Source: Myxococcales bacterium (GTDB lineage Bacteria; Myxococcota; Kuafuiibacteriia; Kuafuiibacteriales; Kuafuiibacteriaceae). From it: a stretch of 64,000 nucleotides of DNA. A program made the translations under genes and the position numbers. The notes beneath the pieces are model-generated. The model had not been told where the DNA came from, ran no database searches, and saw only the letters and a list, made by a program, of their open reading frames with translations. Positions 10,626-18,489 of the stretch are shown here, one piece after another (the first letter of the stretch is position 1; the number at the start of each line of letters is the position of its first letter). The DNA lies in the NCBI GenBank assembly GCA_019634385.1, contig JAHQVK010000050.1:84072-148071 (forward strand). Direction: 5' to 3'.

Positions 10626-13600
10626 GTGACGCTTGCCCAGCGACTGTTCAAGCAATTCGAAGAGCATACAGGTCAAGAACTCGTTCTTCCAGGCCTGGAA
10701 AACCCGGTTCGGGCATTAATTGCGGGAGAGCTCATTTACCGAGGGGATTTACCTATTCTGATCGGTAAAAACGCCGAGGACGCAGAAAATCTGCATCAAG
10801 ATCTCTGCTTTATGCTGGGCATAGAACCCGCCCGAGCTGCTGACCGAGGGATCCTGTTTATCGGCTCAGACGAAAAAGGCCCTTATGAGGAATACTCGCC
10901 AGATGCCCGAGCAGTCATGGAGCGCATCAATGCACTCTACCGCTTGCAAGCTGACCGCTCATCGCTCACCGCCGCTGTGCTGACTCCTCAGTCACTCGTT
11001 CGAAAGCATATCCCCCCGGCCTTTTTAAGCCAGTGCAGTGAATATCTAATCGTCGGTGAAGAGATTGATCGGCAGCACCTTCTGGAGCAACTAACTCTAA
11101 GTGGATATAATCCGGTTAGTTCTGTTGAAGACCCCGGCACCTTTAGTGTCCGCGGTGGAATCGTTGATATCTTCTCACCACATCTATCACACCCAATCCG
11201 GGTCGACTTGTTCGGGGATGAGATAGAGTCACTGCATCTATTTGAACCATCTACCCATCGAAACATCCTCAAGCTCGAAGATGCTCTTATCTTGCCAGCT
11301 CGTGAGATCGCTTTCGAAATAGCCAGGACCAAGCACGCTCGTCAGGCAATCGAAAACATCATTGAAACACTGAATGTTCCAAGCCGGAAGGTCAACGCGA
11401 TCCTCAATGATATCGACAATCATATCCACTTTTTTGGAATAGAAACGCTGCTTCCTCTCTTTCATCCCCAGGGTCTGGTGGGGCTAGATGCCTACCTACC
11501 CCATGGTGAAGATGTGGTTGTCATCACCAGTAGTCAAGAAGCGCTCACAACTCTAAACGAAGATACATGGGTAGAGACTGAACTCGCATACCAACGCGCC
11601 ATTGCCCAACACCAAATAGTTTTGCCTCCTGAGGCTCACTTAACCACCGTTGAAACTACTCTTACCGCAATACAGCGTCGTGGGCGGCAACTCTACACGC
11701 CCGATGTACACGTCCAGACCAACGTTCCCTCACTCAGGCTTAATGTCGACCGTGTAGACGATCTCCGTGGAGAAATTCTACGAGCCACACGCACTCGAAG
11801 CGAAGGGGAAGAGGATGTGTTGCTGCCTCTCACCAAAAGGCTCAAAAAGTGGCATAAAGATGGTCTTACGACCTTCATCGTATGTCAGACCAGAGGCCAG
11901 GCTGAGCGCTTAAAAGAGATAACAGAAGGTCGTGATGTAACTATTCGGCTGCACGGTGAGCCTTTCTCGATCGAAGCGTGGCAGACCGCCCCGGACCCCC
12001 ACGCAGCATTTCGCAACAGAGCCACGAGCCTTAAAGATCGCCATGTCCACGCCTGGATTGTGCTAGGAGAGCTATCTTCCGGTTTTGCGCTACCATCCAG
12101 CGGGCTAGCTTTTCTTTCAGAAGAGCAAATTTTTGGCGCACGTATTAGGCGTCGACGGACCCGTCGACCGGCAGCCGGAGAGTTTGTCTCCGATCTCGCC
12201 GATCTCTGCGATGGAGACTACGTTGTCCATGCCGACTTCGGCGTTGGTCAGTACAAAGGCCTCACCAAGCTCATCATTGATGGTATTCAAGAAGATTATC
12301 TACTTCTGGAATATAAAGGCCAGGAGAAACTATATCTCCCCGTCCATCGTCTGCGACTAATACAAAAATATGTAGGATCCCAGGAGGGTAGAGCTCCGGC
12401 CCTCGATAAGTTAGGTGGTACCACTTGGACTAAAACCAAACAAAAGGTAAAAGACCATCTCCTTAAGATGGCTGCTGAGTTGTTGCGTCTTTATGCTCAG
12501 CGCCAAACCATCGAGGGTTATGCATTTCCCCCACCCGACGAGAGCTTTCGCCAATTTGAGGCAGAGTTTGAACACGAACCCACTCCCGACCAAGCCAAAG
12601 CCGTCGAAGACGTAGTCCGTGACTTACAAAAGCCGTCTCCCATGGATCGAGTTATCTGCGGAGATGTTGGTTACGGAAAGACCGAGGTTGCCATGCGCGC
12701 CACAATGATGGCGGTAGTAGCTGGAAGACAAACGGCCATCCTCGTACCAACCACGGTGCTTGCCGCCCAACATTTCCAAGTATTCTCAAAACGATTCGAA
12801 AATTTTGGTGTCAACCTTGGAGTTGTATCCCGGTTTCAAACCAGAGAAGAGATCAAGAACACGCTCGCCAAGTTAAAAGACGGACTCATCGACATTGTTG
12901 TGGGTACGCACCGACTTATTGGAAAAGATGTGAGCTTTAAGAAGCTCGGCTTGCTCGTCATCGATGAAGAACATCGGTTTGGAGTCTCTCACAAGGAACG
13001 ACTTAAGAAGTATCGGTCATCGGTTCACGTTCTTTCTATGTCCGCCACTCCAATCCCCCGTACGCTCCATATGGGATTTATGGGGGTGCGAGACATGTCG
13101 ATGATCGCAACTCCTCCTGAGGACCGACTAGCAGTCACTACCGAAGTACAGCGCTTCTCTGAGGAAGTCATTCGAGAGACCATCGTCCGTGAAATCCGTA
13201 GAGGTGGGCAGGCTTTTGTGGTGCATAACCGAGTGGCCTCTATTGACGCCTTTGCTCGTATGCTCGAACGAACAATTCCGGAGGCTCGAATTGCAGTAGG
13301 TCATGGGCAGATGGATCAAGAGAGGCTCGAGCAAATCATGGTGGACTTCATGAATAAAAACTATAATGTACTGTTGGCCACAACCATCATTGAGTCCGGA
13401 ATAGATATACCTAGCGCCAATACCATGATCGTCAATCGAGCGGATCTCATGGGCTTAGCTCAACTCTACCAACTCAAAGGAAGAGTCGGAAGAAGCAGAA
13501 CTCGTGGTTTTTGCTATTTTCTCATTCCATCAGGAAATCTCACCCCAAAGGCTCGTAGACGTATCGCTGTGTTGCAACGATTCACCGAGCTTGGAGCGGG

Positions 13601-14234
13601 ATTCAAAGTAGCCTCTAAAGATATGGAGATTCGTGGTGCGGGAAATCTATTAGGAAAGCAGCAGTCAGGTAACATTACAAAGGTTGGCTTCGACATGTAC
13701 CAAGCACTTCTTCAAGAAGCCATCTCAGAACTCAAAGGTCGTTCCCCCGCCGATCTTCGACCTGAACCAGAAATTCGTTTGCCAGTAACCTCACTTATTC
13801 CCGATAACTATATTGAAGATCCAGGAGAACGTCTAAATCTTTATCGAAGATTCAACAATACAACCTCCGACACGGAGGCTTATGATACACTTCAAGAAAT
13901 AAGCGATCTGTACGGAAAAGCACCGCCCGAGGTAGAAAACCTGGCCCATCTAATGCTTATCAAGCAGAATTGCTCTCAGCTATCCATCACCAATCTAGAG
14001 TACGCAAAGCCGACAAAGTCGATGGGACCACGCCTGGTTCTGCATTTTGACGAAAGGTTTGCGCCAAGTTCTGCCAAATGTTTGAGCTATGTACAAAAAT
14101 CTCCTCAGCAACGTCGTCTAATTCCTGAGGGCCGTTTGATGCTACTTCTGGAACCAAGTGAGGATCAGCGAGACATTTTGAACCAAACTCAGAAGCTACT
14201 CACAGACTTACATAGTACCCTCAAACGAGAGTAA
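10626..14234 (+). CDS. mfd: Transcription-repair coupling factor Mfd
   Basis: Mfd displaces RNA polymerase stalled at DNA lesions and recruits UvrA for nucleotide excision repair. The 1202-residue product has the UvrB-like N-terminal modules, then the RNA polymerase-interacting CarD-like domain (GDYVVHADFGVGQYKGL...LEYKGQEKLYLPV). The RecG-like translocase follows, with Walker A GDVGYGKTEVA near residue 680 and the DEEH box near 780. The helicase motifs TIIESGIDIPSANT and QLKGRVGRS and the C-terminal TRCF domain complete it. The start is GTG (GTG ACG CTT GCC); no closer ATG fits the conserved N-terminus. One copy of the dispersed cloverleaf repeat begins about 24 bp after the stop. Confidence 0.97.
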   Translation: MTLAQRLFKQFEEHTGQELVLPGLENPVRALIAGELIYRGDLPILIGKNAEDAENLHQDLCFMLGIEPARAADRGILFIGSDEKGPYEEYSPDARAVMERINALYRLQADRSSLTAAVLTPQSLVRKHIPPAFLSQCSEYLIVGEEIDRQHLLEQLTLSGYNPVSSVEDPGTFSVRGGIVDIFSPHLSHPIRVDLFGDEIESLHLFEPSTHRNILKLEDALILPAREIAFEIARTKHARQAIENIIETLNVPSRKVNAILNDIDNHIHFFGIETLLPLFHPQGLVGLDAYLPHGEDVVVITSSQEALTTLNEDTWVETELAYQRAIAQHQIVLPPEAHLTTVETTLTAIQRRGRQLYTPDVHVQTNVPSLRLNVDRVDDLRGEILRATRTRSEGEEDVLLPLTKRLKKWHKDGLTTFIVCQTRGQAERLKEITEGRDVTIRLHGEPFSIEAWQTAPDPHAAFRNRATSLKDRHVHAWIVLGELSSGFALPSSGLAFLSEEQIFGARIRRRRTRRPAAGEFVSDLADLCDGDYVVHADFGVGQYKGLTKLIIDGIQEDYLLLEYKGQEKLYLPVHRLRLIQKYVGSQEGRAPALDKLGGTTWTKTKQKVKDHLLKMAAELLRLYAQRQTIEGYAFPPPDESFRQFEAEFEHEPTPDQAKAVEDVVRDLQKPSPMDRVICGDVGYGKTEVAMRATMMAVVAGRQTAILVPTTVLAAQHFQVFSKRFENFGVNLGVVSRFQTREEIKNTLAKLKDGLIDIVVGTHRLIGKDVSFKKLGLLVIDEEHRFGVSHKERLKKYRSSVHVLSMSATPIPRTLHMGFMGVRDMSMIATPPEDRLAVTTEVQRFSEEVIRETIVREIRRGGQAFVVHNRVASIDAFARMLERTIPEARIAVGHGQMDQERLEQIMVDFMNKNYNVLLATTIIESGIDIPSANTMIVNRADLMGLAQLYQLKGRVGRSRTRGFCYFLIPSGNLTPKARRRIAVLQRFTELGAGFKVASKDMEIRGAGNLLGKQQSGNITKVGFDMYQALLQEAISELKGRSPADLRPEPEIRLPVTSLIPDNYIEDPGERLNLYRRFNNTTSDTEAYDTLQEISDLYGKAPPEVENLAHLMLIKQNCSQLSITNLEYAKPTKSMGPRLVLHFDERFAPSSAKCLSYVQKSPQQRRLIPEGRLMLLLEPSEDQRDILNQTQKLLTDLHSTLKRE

Positions 14235-14257
14235 AGCTCCGCGGTACAGCCTTCGTG

Positions 14258-14372
14258 TAAAGCAGATATCCTTTGGGTTGAACCCAAGTTCCTGCTTCTA
14301 CTCCGGGCTATGCCCCGCTGCGCGACCACTTGGTGATTCTTACTGAATCAATTCAAGGGGGCTTTGCTATAT
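14258..14372 (+). repeat. Cloverleaf-like dispersed repeat (family 1), copy A
   Basis: The copy starts TAAAGCAG and ends TTTGCTATA. Inside are the family's three hairpins: TTTGGGTTGAACCCAA, then CCGGGCTATGCCCCG, then a long stem whose top is GATTCTTACTGAATC. It lies between the converging mfd and PEGA genes, with its right end two bases from the PEGA stop codon. Confidence 0.9.
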
Positions 14373-15782
14373 CTATCGACTATGGTCCAAGGCGGCCCGA
14401 AAAGCTTCTACCTGAGCTTCGGTGTCAATCAGTAGCTGCTCTGCCTCTGCCAGTTGGTGGGTGGCTCTATCCACTGCCGCTTCTGCACGTGCCCGAGCCC
14501 CAAATAAGACGTTACGATCCTTTAAACTCTCCTCAAGCTCTGTCTCCACCTCTACCAATCTGGTGCGCGCCTGAGCAGCGGCCCGTTTGGCAGTGACATA
14601 CCGCCGTTCTAGACGTCGAGCCTCGGCGCGTTCAGTCTTGGATAGTTTTAGATCACTTAGCCGTTGCTCTTTGAAGTCGAATCGCAGATGAAGGTTTCGC
14701 GAAAATCTAAGACGACGGACTATGGACCGGTATCCAGGTTTCTCGAGACGAAGTCTAGCTCGATCACCCTGCGGCATTTTTACGTCATAAAGCGGCGTTT
14801 GGCCCACATAACGTTCTCCCAAAAATGCACTTGCGCTATCGGGAACCGTCTCAACATTCAAATGTACAGCTGGTTGTAAAGAAATCGGTTCGAGCACCTG
14901 AAGCCACTCTTCCCCTATTTCGACAACTCTCTCCGCGGCAATATGGTTGTCCAATTCCACTTGAATGTGTACTCGAGCCCCCACCATGAGCTGTGGGACA
15001 TCAATGGGAGTCTTTCCTGCGACACTCTGCCCATTGATACGCACTCGAGCACCTCGGGGCTCAGTCATTACTCGAATGGTACGTACGGGAGTCAATGAGA
15101 AAAAGATCGTCTCGGCCTGAGCAGTCTGTATTTCTATAGTTCTATCTACGGGTTCAGTAATGTATCCATTTCTACGGACAGATACAGTAAGAATAGTTCC
15201 AGGCTCATATTCCATCAATGGCGATGGTGTGATCAAATCTATATCTTCTCCGTTTATACTTATGATCCCACCGCTAGGCTCACTCATGATTGAGATCAAG
15301 CCTGGGGTAGATACTAGCGATGGTTGCATCAAGAAAAATAGCATACCCATGCCCAATACACAGACTCCACCCAGAATAACCGCAAGGCGGCGCCTAGCGC
15401 TTAACAATACCCATCCGCGATCTGAATCCTCAGGTGTAAATAATTCCATGGGCAGCGTCATCGATATCGCTTGCCCGTCATTCGGGCGAGAGCGATTTGC
15501 TCGAGGAGCCGTTGAGGTAATGGATGGCAATTTCAACAACGGTGCGGAACCGACCCGAGATCGGGAACTCAGAGTAGTATTATGAACTTGCTCAATATTC
15601 CGGCCGCTTTTGGGAGACAAAAACAGCGAACTATCATCCCTGGGAAACTCCAGGGCATCCCCCCAAGAACCATGACCAAGCTCGTCTTTAGCATGCTTCC
15701 GGCTAATAGGAGTCACTGTGCGACGGCCATCTCCGGTTAACACACCCTCTGGCTGGTCTTCACCTGATTTTCGGGACACCAC
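14373..15782 (-). CDS. Membrane-anchored protein with three PEGA-like domains and a C-terminal coiled coil
   Basis: A hydrophilic N-terminal segment is followed by one transmembrane helix (RRRLAVILGGVCVLGMGMLF). Three PEGA-like repeats follow, each starting with a strand such as ISIMSEPSGGIISINGE, IRVMTEPRGARVRINGQ and LNVETVPDSASAFLGER. The last roughly 100 residues are an Ala/Glu/Arg-rich coiled coil. PEGA domains are common in cell-surface and kinase-linked proteins of Myxococcota; an envelope scaffold role is inference. The track extends the ORF to 16124, but that part is antisense to the dehydrogenase gene. I chose GTG at 15782 because TTAGGT precedes it at a suitable distance. A TTG at 15821 or the ATG at 15461 are alternatives. 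Confidence 0.8.
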   Translation of the reverse strand: MVSRKSGEDQPEGVLTGDGRRTVTPISRKHAKDELGHGSWGDALEFPRDDSSLFLSPKSGRNIEQVHNTTLSSRSRVGSAPLLKLPSITSTAPRANRSRPNDGQAISMTLPMELFTPEDSDRGWVLLSARRRLAVILGGVCVLGMGMLFFLMQPSLVSTPGLISIMSEPSGGIISINGEDIDLITPSPLMEYEPGTILTVSVRRNGYITEPVDRTIEIQTAQAETIFFSLTPVRTIRVMTEPRGARVRINGQSVAGKTPIDVPQLMVGARVHIQVELDNHIAAERVVEIGEEWLQVLEPISLQPAVHLNVETVPDSASAFLGERYVGQTPLYDVKMPQGDRARLRLEKPGYRSIVRRLRFSRNLHLRFDFKEQRLSDLKLSKTERAEARRLERRYVTAKRAAAQARTRLVEVETELEESLKDRNVLFGARARAEAAVDRATHQLAEAEQLLIDTEAQVEAFRAALDHSR

Positions 15783-15870
15783 AGAATTACCTAACCGCGG
15801 CAGCACCAATAGGTCTACCAAGCTATTGCAAGGCTTGACGCCACCACGAGCAACAAGGGAACTCCAATTG

Positions 15871-16893
15871 ATGGACGATGTCTTTGCGCTCCTCGCCGAA
15901 ACGGATGTGGAGCGATGTATGCTGTTGACCGATACAGCGAGTGGCCTACAAGCCATTTTGGTCCTCGACGATTTAACCCTTGGGCCGGCAGCCGGGGGGG
16001 TGCGCACCGCCAAGTACCCCAATTTTGCGAGCGCTCTTCGGGAAGCCCAGCAACTGGCTCGGGCCATGACCCACAAGTGTGCTCTCGCAGACATAGGCGC
16101 AGGCGGCGGCAAAATTGTGGTCATCGACCATGATGCCCTAATACGCGAAGCCGCCTTTGAGGCCCTAGGAAGCCACCTCGAAAATCTCGAGGGCCTTTTT
16201 CGTACCTCTGGGGACTACGGGACCACCCAACGAGATCTTCGAGCCATGGCACGAAAGACTCGATACGTTCAGTCCGATGGTGAGCATCTCGTCGCCTCAG
16301 TGGGTCAAAGCGTCCTTAGGTGCATCGAAGCCATTCAACAATTTCGGGGGGCGCCAGCTCGCGTTGATGGACTCAAGGTCGCAATTCAGGGTTGTGGTTC
16401 AGTCGGCGCATCCGTTGCCCGTGCTCTTGCCAGCCAGGGCGCAAACCTGATCGTCAGTGACATCAATAAAGAACGGGCGAAGGCTGTGGCTACCGAATCG
16501 GGGGCCACAATAGTTGATCCGGAAGATATTATTCACATCGAAGCTGATGTCTTAGCCCCTTGCGCTATCGGTGGGTGGCTCAACGAAAATATTGCTGAGG
16601 AGTTAGCAGCCCGCGCGGTTTGTGGACCCGCTAACAATGTCCTTACCAACGTCGCAGCTGCAGAGCGTCTTCAGGCTCGAGGCATCATCCACGTACCCGA
16701 CGCTATAAGCTCTGCAGGTGCGGTCATTGAGGGGATCGGGCGCGCCGTGATGGGACTACCGGATCGGACACCGCTCATCGACCACCTCGGACGCACCGCC
16801 CTGACGGTTCTCCGAAACGCCAGGGAAAAGGGAATCACACCCTACGAAGCCGCGGAGGCTCTAGCTCAGGCTCGTCTGGCCCTGGCGCGCTGA
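15871..16893 (+). CDS. Leu/Glu/Phe/Val-type NAD-dependent amino-acid dehydrogenase
   Basis: This enzyme oxidatively deaminates a branched-chain or aromatic amino acid to its 2-oxo acid, or runs in reverse. The substrate-binding lysine is in MTHKCALA and the catalytic lysine in GAGGGKIVV. TSGDYGTT is followed by the Rossmann motif VAIQGCGSVGASVARAL and the CGPANNVL loop. This pattern matches leucine/valine/phenylalanine dehydrogenases rather than GdhA, and the 340-residue length fits. The track start at 15718 is too early; ATG at 15871 (MDDVFALLAETDVERCM) fits the family. Exact substrate preference cannot be read from sequence. It converges on the PLP decarboxylase gene across a strong hairpin. 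Confidence 0.9.
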   Translation: MDDVFALLAETDVERCMLLTDTASGLQAILVLDDLTLGPAAGGVRTAKYPNFASALREAQQLARAMTHKCALADIGAGGGKIVVIDHDALIREAAFEALGSHLENLEGLFRTSGDYGTTQRDLRAMARKTRYVQSDGEHLVASVGQSVLRCIEAIQQFRGAPARVDGLKVAIQGCGSVGASVARALASQGANLIVSDINKERAKAVATESGATIVDPEDIIHIEADVLAPCAIGGWLNENIAEELAARAVCGPANNVLTNVAAAERLQARGIIHVPDAISSAGAVIEGIGRAVMGLPDRTPLIDHLGRTALTVLRNAREKGITPYEAAEALAQARLALAR

Positions 16894-16897
16894 GCAC

Positions 16898-16930
16898 GAG
16901 GCAGCTCACTGGTTCGCAGTGAGCTGCCTC
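16898..16930. terminator. Perfect 14-bp hairpin shared by two converging gene ends
   Basis: GAGGCAGCTCACTG and CAGTGAGCTGCCTC form a perfect stem around a five-base loop. The stem begins five bases after the dehydrogenase stop and contains the stop codon of the opposing PLP decarboxylase. It is a likely bidirectional terminator, although no T-run follows on either side. Confidence 0.7.
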
Positions 16931-18450
16931 CCAAGATGATCAATAATATTCAAGGTCTTCGCTAAGTCTGTTTCCGTGACTTCGGGGTTCATGATCAACA
17001 ACCGAAAAAAATTTGGCAGTTCATCCAAGGGTTGATAACCGAGCATCGTACTGCCTTCCCGCTGCATCGCATCCTTAATAAGCGGTGTAAGGGCATGCAA
17101 GCGGGCGTACTGTCCTCGCGTTAAAGCATCATACCTCAACGGGCGAAGCTCTTGAGGAACCCACCAAAACCCTACATTGGCAAACGTTCTTGGATGGGCA
17201 AGGGTGAACGAGGGATGAGCATGAATCATGTGTTCGAATTGCTCCGCTAAAGTTACAGCTCGTTCGATACGCTCCTTAAACCACATCTCTCCCCGGAGTT
17301 TCCAGGTTAACCACAGCTTGAGCCCATCCGAGCGACGCCCACACATCAACGTAAGGTCCCCCAGATCCACCTCAGAATGATTCTTGTCGGATTGAAATAT
17401 ATAGTTGGCCTGCGTAGCAAAGGCGTCTCGAAGTAAAGACGAACCTTGGATAAGTAACACCGAGCATTGCTGGGTGATCCCCATCATCTTATGAGGATTC
17501 CACGACAAGGATTGAGCCCGCGAGGAGCCGTCCATAAGCCTTCGGAGTTTATCCGAAAACAATACTGTGCCTCCATAACACGCATCTACATGCATCCACA
17601 TACCTTCAGCGGTAGCGAGATCGGCAATGTCTTGTATGGGATCAAACCCTCCAGTCACCGTGGTTCCAGCGGTTGCGTTCACAAAGAATGGCACGAGACC
17701 GGCATTCCGACTTGCCTGAATCGCAGCCTTGAGCTCGCTAAGGAGCATGCTTCCACGCGTATCACACGGAACTTTATAGACGTTCTCACGCCCTAGACCG
17801 AGCATGACCGCCGCTTTTTCTATCGAATAGTGACTATGCACTGAGGTAAAGATGGCCAAGGGACACGGTGCATACATGCCCTTTCTTAATGTTTCCGGTC
17901 TACACCAGGTTCGTGCAATATGTATTGCCCAAAGGTTTGAGGTCGCCCCCCCGGGAGTAAACAAACCGTGTGCACCAGGTTGAAGCTGGGGACCATCTTC
18001 CGGCTCTGACATTCCCGACAGCTGTGACATCCGTGCCAAGAGCTCATTTTCCATCAGCGTAAATACCGGTGCCATCTCGTACGTCGCAGCGGTGGTATTA
18101 AGTAGCGTAGTCAACCAATCCCCGAGGATGGCTACCGGATCCGCACCGGCCCAATTTTGATTAAAAAAGCGCGGATGAGAGGCATTCACCGCATACTTTA
18201 GGACTGTCTCCAACGCCTGTAACATAAGCTCAGCCGGTCGTCCGGCCTCCCCTTTTCGGATGGGCAGTTCTACATGCTCAGAGAAAATTGCGTGGAGATC
18301 ACTAGGTGAAGCATAGCGAACCACCGGCTCATTTTGTGTCCGTCCCTCCACTAAGAGGGCGGCAAGGCGTTGACTGGCTATTTCCAACCAGCGTCGGACT
18401 TCCGGATCATCTCGATAAGCACCCAAGGACGGAGGCAACACAGAATTCAT
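16906..18450 (-). CDS. PLP-dependent amino-acid decarboxylase (group II, glutamate/cysteine-sulfinate type)
   Basis: This is a pyridoxal-phosphate decarboxylase of the glutamate/aspartate/aromatic amino-acid family. The PLP lysine is in SLSWNPHKMMG, and the aspartate that contacts the pyridine ring lies in MWMHVDACYGG. GLFTPGGATSNLWAI and ATAGTTVTGGFDPI are further family signatures. The track start is a GTG at 18465. ATG at 18450 (MNSVLPPSLGAYRD) has GGAG five bases upstream and is preferred, giving about 514 residues. It is the last gene of the GH3-membrane protein-RND cluster, 39 bp after the RND gene. Its substrate is unknown; the context suggests it could supply an amine to a lipid or amide product. 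Confidence 0.88.
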   Translation of the reverse strand: MNSVLPPSLGAYRDDPEVRRWLEIASQRLAALLVEGRTQNEPVVRYASPSDLHAIFSEHVELPIRKGEAGRPAELMLQALETVLKYAVNASHPRFFNQNWAGADPVAILGDWLTTLLNTTAATYEMAPVFTLMENELLARMSQLSGMSEPEDGPQLQPGAHGLFTPGGATSNLWAIHIARTWCRPETLRKGMYAPCPLAIFTSVHSHYSIEKAAVMLGLGRENVYKVPCDTRGSMLLSELKAAIQASRNAGLVPFFVNATAGTTVTGGFDPIQDIADLATAEGMWMHVDACYGGTVLFSDKLRRLMDGSSRAQSLSWNPHKMMGITQQCSVLLIQGSSLLRDAFATQANYIFQSDKNHSEVDLGDLTLMCGRRSDGLKLWLTWKLRGEMWFKERIERAVTLAEQFEHMIHAHPSFTLAHPRTFANVGFWWVPQELRPLRYDALTRGQYARLHALTPLIKDAMQREGSTMLGYQPLDELPNFFRLLIMNPEVTETDLAKTLNIIDHLGRQLTANQ

Positions 18451-18489
18451 GATAACTCCGGCCACGGAACAACGCGCAGTGTCGCGAAA

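Noticed and set aside
14258-14372. Family 1 repeat as a tRNA gene because it can fold as a cloverleaf
   Set aside because: The arm lengths do not fit a tRNA, there is no TPsiC GTTCRA motif, no anticodon loop of seven bases and no CCA-type acceptor context.
15783-16124. Upstream part of the PEGA ORF as real N-terminus
   Set aside because: It runs antisense through the start of the amino-acid dehydrogenase, whose family-conserved N-terminus is clear.
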